64,000 nucleotides of DNA from VBOC01 sp035635475 (GTDB lineage Bacteria > Bacteroidota > Ignavibacteria > UBA10030 > SZUA-254), in assembly GCA_035635475.1 (NCBI GenBank), contig DASQAZ010000113.1, forward strand, positions 1 through 64,000, in the 5' to 3' direction. Positions within the stretch are counted from its first letter, which is position 1. Each line of letters starts with the position of its first letter. A program made the translations under genes and the position numbers. The notes under the pieces are model-generated. The model had not been told where the DNA came from, did no database searches, and saw only the letters and a program-made list of their open reading frames with translations. Positions 53,201 through 59,857 of the stretch are shown piece after piece.

Positions 53201-54199
53201 GCGACACTCGAGGTAAACTGGAAGGTTGGGTGGCAATTCCAGAAGAGCACGACGTTTCTGACCGATGCATTCGGCAACAGGGCGGAAACAACCACCGACG
53301 CATCCGGGAATCTCGTAGCCGCCGTGCCGACGATCGCAACGCAGGGGAGTATCGAGAGGTCGTTCCTTACTCTTCCTCCGGTCTTCTTCCTGAAGGTGTT
53401 CAAGAGCAATCTCGAGGACGTGGGGAAAAAATATAACCGTTTGAACGATCTCGACAAAGACCCAACCCATTACGCGGAACACCTTGCCGAGTCGTTTGAG
53501 AAGGGGCTCGAGGCATTGCCGTTTCTGAACAGGGTGTTGGGACAATATGTACCGCGGCCGAACTGGAGCCTGCGCTGGGATGGTCTCGAAAAAATAGCCG
53601 GTATCGGATCCGTGGTGGAGAGGATGTCATTGGAACACGCGTACACGGCGAGCTTTCGTCGGGATTTCCGGGGAGATATTTCCGGCGGGGAGAGGACCGA
53701 TATCGAACGCGTGCAGTACGGTTTTGCTCCGCTCGCAGGCATCAATGCGACATTTAAGGAATTTCTCAAGGGAAACATGACGGGCACGCTGAGGTACAAC
53801 TCGTCGACCGCCTACGATTTGAACCTCGCCGCGCAAAACATCACCGAGACCGCATCGCAGGAGATTTCGCTCTCGCTCTCGTATTCCCGGCGCGGTTTTA
53901 AATTCCCCCTCTTCGGACTAACCCTGTCCAACGACGTGGATGTCTCTCTTACGTTTTCGCGGACGAAGAACTCGCGGCGTTCGCACGATCCGAACTTTTT
54001 GGACGTCAACCAGGAAGGAACCCCGATTGAAGGCAGTACGCGAACATCGGCGGAGCCGCGCATCCGGTATGTCCTCAGCACGCGGGTGTCGGCGGCGCTC
54101 TTTTATCGATTCACGAAAGTAGCGCCCGATGAGGGAGGTTCGCTCATTACCGGAACCACGACCAACGAAGCCGGTGTTGAGATTCATATAACGATTTGA
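47255..54199 (+). CDS. sprA: T9SS outer-membrane translocon SprA (Sov)
   Basis: SprA is the very large 36-strand barrel that forms the T9SS outer-membrane pore. The 2314-residue length fits the family (about 2300-2500). A signal peptide (MIPPPYTRAHTRVILLALALNAVALLLPTPAGAQ) leads into a long series of D-, N- and G-rich beta-strands, and the final strand is VEIHITI. Typical SprA blocks are seen, for example the LNILADWNTQRTFEYENQLKIKYTGYEDE segment. The ATG at 47255 is chosen; a TTG at 47225 would add 10 residues. It is not next to porU but is followed by porX, another T9SS gene, 91 bases away. Confidence 0.93.
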   Translation: MIPPPYTRAHTRVILLALALNAVALLLPTPAGAQVPPAVADSLRLDSLQRGLIFPFPGINDTTNVRLRGRGRDSLHAGRDSLGFLRDSLRGRGESGVKIDTAWVPYLDSTSRLQQFIHRRSDMPMVELFPRENYSLYLDVRSAAYNRRFELDSAGRSVTVREQVNGKDVKIPVSVPLEDYIGLRSREEKRRSWRELVTRYQYKETQDQLGGFLSSLTNIEIPVPANPILSIFGGRGIKLNVSGAVDIRGAFRNQSSDQVTLSRQDQSRSEPDFNQTVQVNVNGTIGDKLNILADWNTQRTFEYENQLKIKYTGYEDEVVQSVEAGNVSLQTPSLVGGGQALFGIKARMQAGPLTLTTLVSQKKGQTKELTLTGGAQSSEFPVLPTSYAKNYYFVDTLYRKFYANLHSSPAPTIGPDVTENQILQIDVWQSLLNNTPSATGTYVTASAYVNLPGHPSDVSYAPDFVATFDTTSPGNYKRGYWTRLDPTKDYRYDKSAGTVTLLTSVVDAQAIAVNYTIVGAGGRNQVYGDSVGHNLYLKLIKPENIQDHPGYKPAWDLMLKNIYPLGGRDLKEEGFKFKVLRHRDGTTDDFQIYGTNLLAVLGLDRFDAAKTPKAGGDGEFDFIKGVTVDVERAEIIFPSLRPFDSTIVQYFRGIGKAISDSLLFSDIYDTTATAAQYNAVKNRYFMQVTSSTSQSSRYQLGFNLVEGSVQVLWNGTPLLPTVDYTVDYIVGEVIIRKPEALLPGASVQVKYEQNDLFQLASKTLIGARGEMVNLFPNTNIGFTVMSLSQATLSDKVRLGEEPTSNMIMGFDASTSFNLPFLTQAIDALPFIRTREMSSIRFGGEAAYVLPNPNTKTSTITDDNGASIAYLDDFEGARRTIPLPISYSAWHLASAPAYSLLGAGLTNEKKTYAKGRLVWYNRLPSDVVSQEIWPHREVRTGENLVTVLNLDYDPRHRGMYNFSPKLDSTLHRPGGGYDFPDTDGRKLRQRNWGGIMRYISNAAGLIDQNIAYLELWIKPITPDQQDLRHGKLFIDLGRVNEDVIPNGSLNSEDIIKTPQNPEGIPNGVLNTGEDVGLDMLADSAEQRVYAGFVASNSGDPDVNPNDPSGDDWSYATGDSNFSKINGVEGNVNGVDGRLPDTEDLNSNGAVDQVDQYNEYEVPLDSVYYDSLGIEQRNTLIVGGDTWHQIRIPLFSPSRIIGGDRSAGSVLSEVQYVRLWMSGFESPVRLRIAEMNFVGNQWIQRSTGDSTLKVSVVNIEDNPSYTSPPGVIRERDKTQPDRIIFGNEQSLSLVLNGLRRGETRQVYRSFAVRPLDLFNYKTMKMFVHGDPAIGYYAPDRYDAEAFIRFGSDSLNFYEYRQPIRPGWDPLNDMNIIFSQLTSVKATRDSLNKLYRIDVPNGHPGATYGVQGNPSLRQIREISIGITNPALQGGTVPLVGQIWVNELRLTDVDNSKGFAYRFDTQVKLADLGGVSFNYSKTDPFFHGLDQRFGGQTTQVNWGVNANASLEHFFSQDWQGTTIPVGYSHSEGLIKPRYLPNSDVVVVEAANLAARGAAPDHAAAVTDSVVTTSQTLHVQDSYSIPNFRLALPSQAWYVRDTFSKLSWAFNYSTSHDRDPAITMRRSWQWNFKLSYGVALPSDYYIQPFKHLFNGIFILDSYKDWKFYLLPITSLSANVGAQRSRTYEVSRDPASTPRDSRNFSGGKSFGFGWKLTEGGLSGLSGDYGLSLDRNLLVLDNDSAGRGLSSIFKDIFFKGADSRYGQRVTFNSKPRIPDVFDIPKYLTLNAGYAVNYAWQNAFQNGDIGKSAGFDNNVTLSFDFRLKSLFDPLFQSKAEPVPAAPRSPSDSTAGKGEKKDNLGSLLAGLKTAATIFLKIPFLDYETINISFAQTNHAANSGVVGSTGFRNFWGRLPFQGSVPEYGPSRLYQLGLISDPSGSLRFSPHSGFPYFGWSTVPGVRAPNAQLADQYGQTNSIALRTNRPLWPGATLEVNWKVGWQFQKSTTFLTDAFGNRAETTTDASGNLVAAVPTIATQGSIERSFLTLPPVFFLKVFKSNLEDVGKKYNRLNDLDKDPTHYAEHLAESFEKGLEALPFLNRVLGQYVPRPNWSLRWDGLEKIAGIGSVVERMSLEHAYTASFRRDFRGDISGGERTDIERVQYGFAPLAGINATFKEFLKGNMTGTLRYNSSTAYDLNLAAQNITETASQEISLSLSYSRRGFKFPLFGLTLSNDVDVSLTFSRTKNSRRSHDPNFLDVNQEGTPIEGSTRTSAEPRIRYVLSTRVSAALFYRFTKVAPDEGGSLITGTTTNEAGVEIHITI

Positions 54200-54201
54200 T
54201 C

Positions 54202-54236
54202 CCGCACGGTCCCGCGGGGCGGGACGTGGCGGGACC
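54202..54236 (+). terminator. GC-rich hairpins after sprA, motif copy 2
   Basis: GTCCCGC (54209-54215) and GCGGGAC (54219-54225) form a 7-bp stem with a GGG loop. Alternatively GGTCCCGC pairs with GCGGGACC (54229-54236). No T-tract follows, so efficiency is uncertain. The 5' end CCCGCACGG matches the motif at 44439 and 58000. Confidence 0.45.
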
Positions 54237-54290
54237 TATCCGTTGATTCTCTTTCCCGAATTACTTACTATTAGAATGGAGCATAACACA

Positions 54291-55865
54291 ATGAATGTCA
54301 TGACCGCGACGAAGGGCAGAATCCTGTGGATCGACGACGAAATCGAACTCCTTCGGTCCCATATTCTGCTCCTCTCCGAAAAGGGATATACCGTTGAAAC
54401 GGCGACAAACGGCGAAGATGCGATCGAGCTTGTCAAGGAACATCCGATCGATCTCGTTTTTCTGGATGAAATGATGGCGGGGATCGGGGGACTGAAGACG
54501 TTGTCCAAGATCAAGGATATCCGGCCCGAACTGCCCGTCGTCATGATCACGAAGAATGAGGACGAGGGTCTGATGGAAGAGGCGATCGGCGTGAAGATAA
54601 GCGATTACCTCACCAAGCCGGTCAATCCGAGCCAGGTCCTGCTGGCCTGCAAGAAATTCCTGGAAGGCAAAAAAATCACCGGCGCGCAGATATCGAGGGA
54701 TTACATCAAGGAGTTTAATCAGATATCGCTCGCCCTTCAGCAAAACCTGACCGCCGATGACTGGACGTCGATTTACGCGAAGCTGGTCGACTGGTCGATG
54801 GAGCTGGATCATCACCCGGAGCTTGGCCTGAAGCAGACGCTGACCGATCAGTTTCGCGAGTGCAACGTCGAGTTTTCGAAATTCATCGAACGCAATTACC
54901 GTCAGTGGCTCGGACAAAAGAGCCGGCCGACGCTTTCGATCGACATCGTCGAGAAGTATCTCATACCCCAACTCACGCCCGATCGGTCGGTCTTCTTCTT
55001 CGTGATCGACTGCCTCCGCCTGGACCAGTGGATGGCTATGGAATCGGTGCTGCGCGAATATTTCGATATCACCCGAGATTATTATTACTCCATTCTGCCG
55101 ACGGCGACGCCGTACTCGCGCAATGCGATCTTCAGCGGTGCCTTCCCGGACGAGATTGAAGTCCGGTTCCCGGAGATCTGGGAGCAGTGGGAGGACGACG
55201 ACAACAGCCGGAACAGATACGAGCACCAGTTCCTCGAGAATTTGCTCGAGCGCCGGAAGATTCAATTGAAACCGGAGTCGAAGTATGTCAAAATACTCGA
55301 CCCGGAGTTCGGCCGCAGCATCGAGCAGAATATCAATTCCTATACGAAAAACCGGCTTACTTCGATCGTCGTCAACTTCGTCGATATGTTGGCGCACGGA
55401 CGTTCCGACTCTCAAATTTTAAAGGAGATCGCTCCGGACGAAGCCGCCTACCGGTCGCTCACCCAGTCGTGGTTCATGCATTCGTCGCTTTTGGGAATGC
55501 TGCAGACGCTGTCGCGGCAGAAGAATGTCAAAATTGTGCTGACCACCGATCACGGAAGTATCCGCAGCTTGCGCAGCACGAAGGTCATCGGCGATCGGGA
55601 AGCATCGACGAACCTTCGGTACAAATACGGCCGGAATCTGAAGTGCGATGAACGGCATGCTATCTTCGTTAAGAATCCGTCCGACTTCAGGCTGCCCAAG
55701 CGCAGCGTGACGATCAATTACCTGGTCGCCAAGGAAGACTATTACTTTGTCTATCCGACGGAATTCCACAAGTACGTCAACCAGTACCGCGACAGCTTTC
55801 AACACGGCGGCATCTCGATGGAAGAAATGATTTTGCCCGTCGTGACGCTCGAGCCGAAAAAATGA
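54291..55865 (+). CDS. porX: T9SS response regulator PorX (CheY + PglZ)
   Basis: PorX couples a CheY-like receiver with a PglZ alkaline-phosphatase-superfamily domain and regulates T9SS genes, in partnership with PorY in known systems. The 525-residue protein starts at ATG 54291 with GGAG 9 bases ahead. The receiver has ILWIDDE and the phosphoacceptor aspartate in LVFLDEMM, then ISDYLTKPVNP. From about residue 200 the PglZ part follows, with metal-ligand motifs in FFVIDCLRLDQW, NFVDMLAHGRSD and KIVLTTDHGSI. No sensor kinase gene is adjacent. Confidence 0.92.
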   Translation: MNVMTATKGRILWIDDEIELLRSHILLLSEKGYTVETATNGEDAIELVKEHPIDLVFLDEMMAGIGGLKTLSKIKDIRPELPVVMITKNEDEGLMEEAIGVKISDYLTKPVNPSQVLLACKKFLEGKKITGAQISRDYIKEFNQISLALQQNLTADDWTSIYAKLVDWSMELDHHPELGLKQTLTDQFRECNVEFSKFIERNYRQWLGQKSRPTLSIDIVEKYLIPQLTPDRSVFFFVIDCLRLDQWMAMESVLREYFDITRDYYYSILPTATPYSRNAIFSGAFPDEIEVRFPEIWEQWEDDDNSRNRYEHQFLENLLERRKIQLKPESKYVKILDPEFGRSIEQNINSYTKNRLTSIVVNFVDMLAHGRSDSQILKEIAPDEAAYRSLTQSWFMHSSLLGMLQTLSRQKNVKIVLTTDHGSIRSLRSTKVIGDREASTNLRYKYGRNLKCDERHAIFVKNPSDFRLPKRSVTINYLVAKEDYYFVYPTEFHKYVNQYRDSFQHGGISMEEMILPVVTLEPKK

Positions 55866-55899
55866 AATCGGGAGGAGCATCCTCCTCATCCCCCCTCGA

Positions 55900-56337
55900 A
55901 TGGAATCGTATACGACACTCTCAGAGAGCGAAACGATGGCGCTTGGCGCCAGGTTTTCCGAGCGCCTCCGGCCCGGCGATGTGGTCGCGGTCTCCGGCGA
56001 CCTGGGGACCGGAAAGACGCGCTTTGTTCAAGGCGTCTGCAAGGCACTCGGCGTCGGCGGTCATGTCGCAAGCCCCACGTTCACGATCGTCAATGAGTAT
56101 CGCACTCCCCGAACGGTCGTCTACCACATCGATTTTTATAGAGTGAACTCATCGGCGGAAATCCGCGATCTTGGATTCGAGGAGTACGTGTCGGGAAAAG
56201 GAATCTGCCTCATCGAATGGGCGGAAAAGGCGGCCGGTTTCCTCCCGCGGCCCCGGTACGACGTGTCTCTCAATTTTGGGAAGGGTGTCGACACGCGGCA
56301 GGTACGGATTGAAGAAATCATCGAGGTTCCGGCATGA
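55900..56337 (+). CDS. tsaE: tRNA threonylcarbamoyladenosine biosynthesis ATPase TsaE
   Basis: TsaE is the P-loop ATPase that drives t6A37 synthesis with TsaB and TsaD. The 145-residue protein has Walker A GDLGTGKT (about residues 31-38), ASPTFTIVNEY and the HIDFYR aspartate. t6A modifies ANN-decoding tRNAs, such as the tRNA-Thr in the transposon. It overlaps tsaB by 4 bases (ATGA). The gene starts 34 bases after porX; a 6-bp inverted repeat (GGAGGA/TCCTCC, 55871-55885) lies in the gap. Confidence 0.95.
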   Translation: MESYTTLSESETMALGARFSERLRPGDVVAVSGDLGTGKTRFVQGVCKALGVGGHVASPTFTIVNEYRTPRTVVYHIDFYRVNSSAEIRDLGFEEYVSGKGICLIEWAEKAAGFLPRPRYDVSLNFGKGVDTRQVRIEEIIEVPA

Positions 56338-57050
56338 CGATCCTTGCCATTGAAACTGCGACCGAAGTCTGCGGCGCCGCCGTGATTGGAAACGGCGCTG
56401 TGATCGGAGAATCAAGCATCACCGCCCCGCACGTTCATTCTGAAAAGCTCATCGGCCTCGTGGATGAAGCGCTCCGGCGTGCCGCGATCGACCTCGGCGG
56501 GATCGACGGGATCGCTGTATCGATCGGACCCGGTTCATTCACCGGGCTGCGCATCGGGTTAAGCGTGGCAAAAGGACTTGCCTTCGCCTGCGGCAAGCCG
56601 GTTGTCCCCGTGCCGACTCTCAAAGGTCTCGCCGCACGGGCCGGCCGCGAGTCTCTCGTAAGCTCTCCAAGCCTCGTTCTCGCGATGATCGATGCCGGGC
56701 GGGATGAAATCTACTTTGCCGCTTACCGCGACATGAAAGAAGTCGCTCAACCCCGGGCTGCGGCGCGGGAAGAGGTCGTCGGGCTCTTTGCCGATGAAAG
56801 TCGCATAGTTATTATGGGAGACGGAGCGGACAAATTCCAGCCGTGGCTTGCGGCCGCGCACCCCTCGCTCTCACTCCGGTTCCTGTTTCCACCGCGCGCT
56901 CGCCGCCTGTGCAGCGCCGCCGCAGTCGGACTCATCGGTGAGGAGGAGCTGGCAGCCGGGCACACCGCCGATCTTGCTGCTCTTGAGCCGGTCTATATTA
57001 AAGACTTCCGGTCGCTCATTCGAGAACATCATCCGGAGGTGCACTCCTGA
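56334..57050 (+). CDS. tsaB: tRNA threonylcarbamoyladenosine biosynthesis protein TsaB
   Basis: TsaB is the ASKHA-fold scaffold of the t6A complex, binding TsaD and TsaE. The 238-residue protein starts MTILAIETATEVCGAAV, has the GPGSFTGLRIGLSVAKGLAFA signature and a C-terminal LEPVYIKDF. It overlaps tsaE by 4 bases and accD by 1 (TGATG), so the three are probably cotranslated. Confidence 0.95.
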   Translation: MTILAIETATEVCGAAVIGNGAVIGESSITAPHVHSEKLIGLVDEALRRAAIDLGGIDGIAVSIGPGSFTGLRIGLSVAKGLAFACGKPVVPVPTLKGLAARAGRESLVSSPSLVLAMIDAGRDEIYFAAYRDMKEVAQPRAAAREEVVGLFADESRIVIMGDGADKFQPWLAAAHPSLSLRFLFPPRARRLCSAAAVGLIGEEELAAGHTADLAALEPVYIKDFRSLIREHHPEVHS

Positions 57051-57892
57051 TGGCGTGGTTTCGCCGGTCTAAAGCGAGTATTACCGCCGAGCCCCAGCGC
57101 AAGGACACCCCGGACGGGATGTGGACGAAGTGCCTAAGCTGCGGCGAGATTGTTCACCGAAAACAGCTCGAGCAGCAGCTCTTCACGTGCGCCAAATGCA
57201 ATTACCATTTCCGGATCGGCAGCAAGGAATATCTCGCGATTCTCATCGACGAAGGGACTTTTAAGGAAATGGATCGGAAGATGAAATCCACCGACCCACT
57301 TCAATTTCAAGATACAAAACGCTACAAAGACCGGATCAGGGAGACGATCCGGAAGACCGGCCTCAACGACGCGATACGGACAGGCACGGGGAAGATCGGC
57401 GGCATTGAGGTTGCAGTCGGCGTGATGGATTTCAGTTTCATCGGCGGGAGCATGGGTTCGGTCGTCGGAGAAAAAGTGGCCCACGCGATCCACAGAGCCA
57501 GGAAGGCGAAAATACCCCTCGTGATCGTTTCTTCAAGCGGGGGCGCGCGTATGATGGAAGGCGCTCTTTCCCTGATGCAGCTTGCGAAGACGAGCGCGAA
57601 GCTGGCCCAGCTATCCGACGCCGGAATCCCCTATATTTCCGTCATGACCGATCCGACCACCGGGGGGGTGACGGCGAGCTACGCTATGCTCGGCGATATT
57701 AACATTGCCGAGCCCGGGGCTCTTATCGGCTTCGCAGGTCCGCGGGTTATAAAACAGACGATCGGCAAGGACCTGCCGGAGGGGTTCCAACGGTCGGAGT
57801 TCCAGCTTGAGCACGGTTTTGTCGATGCCGTTGTCCACCGGAAAGACATGAAGGAGACGATCACGAGGCTCTTAAAGTTGATGTGGGTGTAA
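57050..57892 (+). CDS. accD: acetyl-CoA carboxylase carboxyltransferase subunit beta
   Basis: AccD forms with AccA the carboxyltransferase that makes malonyl-CoA for fatty acid synthesis. The 280-residue protein has the Cys4 zinc ribbon (CLSCGEIV...CAKCNYHF, about residues 28-50) and the carboxyltransferase core with SSSGGARMMEGALSLMQ, TDPTTGGVTASYAMLGD and GFAGPRVIKQT. No accA is nearby. It is coupled to tsaB. Confidence 0.96.
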   Translation: MAWFRRSKASITAEPQRKDTPDGMWTKCLSCGEIVHRKQLEQQLFTCAKCNYHFRIGSKEYLAILIDEGTFKEMDRKMKSTDPLQFQDTKRYKDRIRETIRKTGLNDAIRTGTGKIGGIEVAVGVMDFSFIGGSMGSVVGEKVAHAIHRARKAKIPLVIVSSSGGARMMEGALSLMQLAKTSAKLAQLSDAGIPYISVMTDPTTGGVTASYAMLGDINIAEPGALIGFAGPRVIKQTIGKDLPEGFQRSEFQLEHGFVDAVVHRKDMKETITRLLKLMWV

Positions 57893-57928
57893 ACGCCCTT
57901 TCCCTACAGGTTGTCTCAGTAGCATGCT

Positions 57929-58014
57929 CCCGATCGCTCCCCAGCACCCCCAGCATCCCGTTTTACCCGGTCCCGCCCTTCGTACTCCCGCTTTACGCAC
58001 TCCCGCCGTGCGGT
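57929..58014 (-). repeat. degenerate tandem array of GCGGGA units, motif copy 3
   Basis: Read on the minus strand, the sequence from 58014 to 57929 begins ACCGCACGGCGGGAG and continues with GCGGGAGTACGAAGG, GCGGGACCGGGTAAAA and CGGGATGCTGGGGG, i.e. about four units of 15-16 bases. It lies in the 230-base gap between accD and the arginase gene, downstream of accD. It looks like a short interspersed or tandem element. No T-tract or coding frame accompanies it. Confidence 0.45.
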
Positions 58015-58122
58015 AGCTAGCGTCATCCACGCAGCCGAAAGGCTCTAACCTCAACCAATACTTTCATTTAAGCCCGGAAGGTATTGTAACTAAAATAAAT
58101 ATTTATTAACTTGGATTCCATC

Positions 58123-59028
58123 ATGACGATCCATATCATAGGTGTTCCGATGGATCTCGGGGCCGGACGGCGTGGAGTCGACATGGGGCCTTCCGCGATC
58201 AGAATCGCAGGTATCGGCCCTCGGCTCGTTGATCTCGGATATAAGGTCATCGATGAGGGCGATCTCTCGATCAAGACGCAGGAAGAACAGAAGATCAAGG
58301 ATCCCCACGCGAAGTATCTGCCGGAAATCACGCGGGTTGCCGGTATCCTGAGCCGAAAGGTCGAAAAGATACTCCACCATGGGCATTTCCCCCTGGTGCT
58401 CGGCGGAGATCATTCGATTGCGATCGGGACTATCAGCGGGGTAGCCGTAGAGGCTCGAAGGAAACGCTTGAAAGTCGGCGTGCTCTGGGTCGATGCACAT
58501 GCCGATTTCAACACACCGGAGAGCTCGCCGTCGGGGAACATCCATGGAATGCCCCTGGCGGCCTGCATCGGGCTTGGTCCGAGGGCACTTACCCGGATCG
58601 GCGGAGTGTTTAAGAAAGTAGAGCCGCAAAACGTTGCGATTGTCGGACTTCGCACGCTCGACAAAGGTGAGCGTGCAAACATTTTACGGTATGGAGTGAA
58701 GATCTTTACGATGGAAGACATCGATAAATATGGCATCCACCACGTGATGAACGAATTCCACCGGCGTATCGGAAAGAAGGTCGACCACCTCCACGTCAGC
58801 TTTGATCTTGACAGCGTCGATCCGGTCTATGCTCCCGGAGTTGGCACGCCGGTGAAGGGGGGATTGGACTACCGTGAGGCACATTTAATAATGGAAATGG
58901 TCGCAGAATCAAAGAAGATGCGGTCCCTCGAGCTCGTTGAGGTGAATCCCATCCTCGACAATCGTAACCAATCAGCAGAGTTTGCCGTAGAGTTGATGCA
59001 GTCGGCTTTCGGTAAGAAGATCCTGTAA
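58123..59028 (+). CDS. rocF: arginase
   Basis: This manganese ureohydrolase cleaves arginine to ornithine and urea. The 301-residue protein has metal ligands in GGDHSIAIG, DAHADFNTPE and SFDLDSVDPVYAPGVGTP, all intact. The start MTIHIIGVPMDLGAGRRGVDMGPSAIR fits arginases rather than agmatinases. The ATG at 58123 is preferred over a TTG 12 bases upstream. It stands alone, behind an AT-rich upstream stretch (58083-58110) that may hold its promoter. Confidence 0.92.
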   Translation: MTIHIIGVPMDLGAGRRGVDMGPSAIRIAGIGPRLVDLGYKVIDEGDLSIKTQEEQKIKDPHAKYLPEITRVAGILSRKVEKILHHGHFPLVLGGDHSIAIGTISGVAVEARRKRLKVGVLWVDAHADFNTPESSPSGNIHGMPLAACIGLGPRALTRIGGVFKKVEPQNVAIVGLRTLDKGERANILRYGVKIFTMEDIDKYGIHHVMNEFHRRIGKKVDHLHVSFDLDSVDPVYAPGVGTPVKGGLDYREAHLIMEMVAESKKMRSLELVEVNPILDNRNQSAEFAVELMQSAFGKKIL

Positions 59029-59066
59029 TGGGATGGCGGCCTGGCGATCTGGCGGGGAACTGAGGA

Positions 59067-59837
59067 TTGAGGAAATCGTATTTTTCGGAGAAAGACTTCC
59101 GGCCGATCCGGCTGATCGCGCTCCTGAGCAGTCTCGTGCTCCACATGCTGATCATCCTGGGGCTATTATATTATGTGCAGCGGCAGGCGGAGCAGGCGCG
59201 CCAGGAGGAGATGCTCTGGGGGAGCAGCGGCGGAGGGGGCGGGGAAGGTGAACAAGACTACATCATACAATTCGGACCTCAAAGCAATCCCGAGCAAGGC
59301 AAACCGGCGCAAGAGAACACCACCACGGCACAGTTCAAGCTGATCGATATCCACGTGTACAGCGAGCATCCGCACGCCCTGCCGGTCGTTGAGAAGATCC
59401 CGCCCAAGCCCGTCGCGAAGAAGCAAAAGAAGCGGCAGACGATCATTGCGGAGAATTTGCCCACCCGGTGGATCCGGCATGGTTCAGGGCCCGGGTCCGG
59501 CGGAGGCGCGGGGGGTGGGAGCGGAGGCGGCGTCGGAAAATCAACGGGATATTCGATTGACTGGGGGGGCACCGGGTCACGGCGGCTCCTCAGCGGGCGC
59601 ATCCCGCGCTACCCGGAGGGAACCGACAAGCAGATGGCGGTAATCCTGAGGTTCACCGTCCTTCCCGACGGGTCGGTGGACGCAATCCTTCCCGCACGCA
59701 AAACCGATGAACTTCTTGAAAGCGCGGCGATCGACGCGCTGCGAACCTGGAGATTCGATCCGCTCCCCGAACAGATGCAACCTGAATCTCAGACCGGGAG
59801 GGTTACCTTCGTTTTCAAACTCGAGCTTTCCAAATAA
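59067..59837 (+). CDS. TonB-family energy-transducing protein
   Basis: This 256-residue protein starts at a TTG and has one N-terminal membrane helix (about residues 15-38). A glycine- and charge-rich periplasmic spacer follows, including a GSGPGSGGGAGGGSGGG run at about 146-160, and then a C-terminal TonB-like domain (about 175-256) with IDALRTWRFDPLP and VTFVFKLELSK. It would transduce proton-motive force to outer-membrane receptors, with ExbB/ExbD supplied elsewhere. No such genes are next to it. The OmpA-like gene begins 20 bases downstream on the same strand. Confidence 0.85.
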   Translation: MRKSYFSEKDFRPIRLIALLSSLVLHMLIILGLLYYVQRQAEQARQEEMLWGSSGGGGGEGEQDYIIQFGPQSNPEQGKPAQENTTTAQFKLIDIHVYSEHPHALPVVEKIPPKPVAKKQKKRQTIIAENLPTRWIRHGSGPGSGGGAGGGSGGGVGKSTGYSIDWGGTGSRRLLSGRIPRYPEGTDKQMAVILRFTVLPDGSVDAILPARKTDELLESAAIDALRTWRFDPLPEQMQPESQTGRVTFVFKLELSK

Positions 59838-59857
59838 TGAAAGGTGAAATGCATCCC

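Noticed and set aside
54261..55415. 384-codon frame opposite porX
   Set aside because: Shadow of the receiver and PglZ domains.
57909..57920. TTGTCTCAGTAG resembling the IS1-family terminus
   Set aside because: Only a partial match, with no second end and no transposase nearby; taken as chance.
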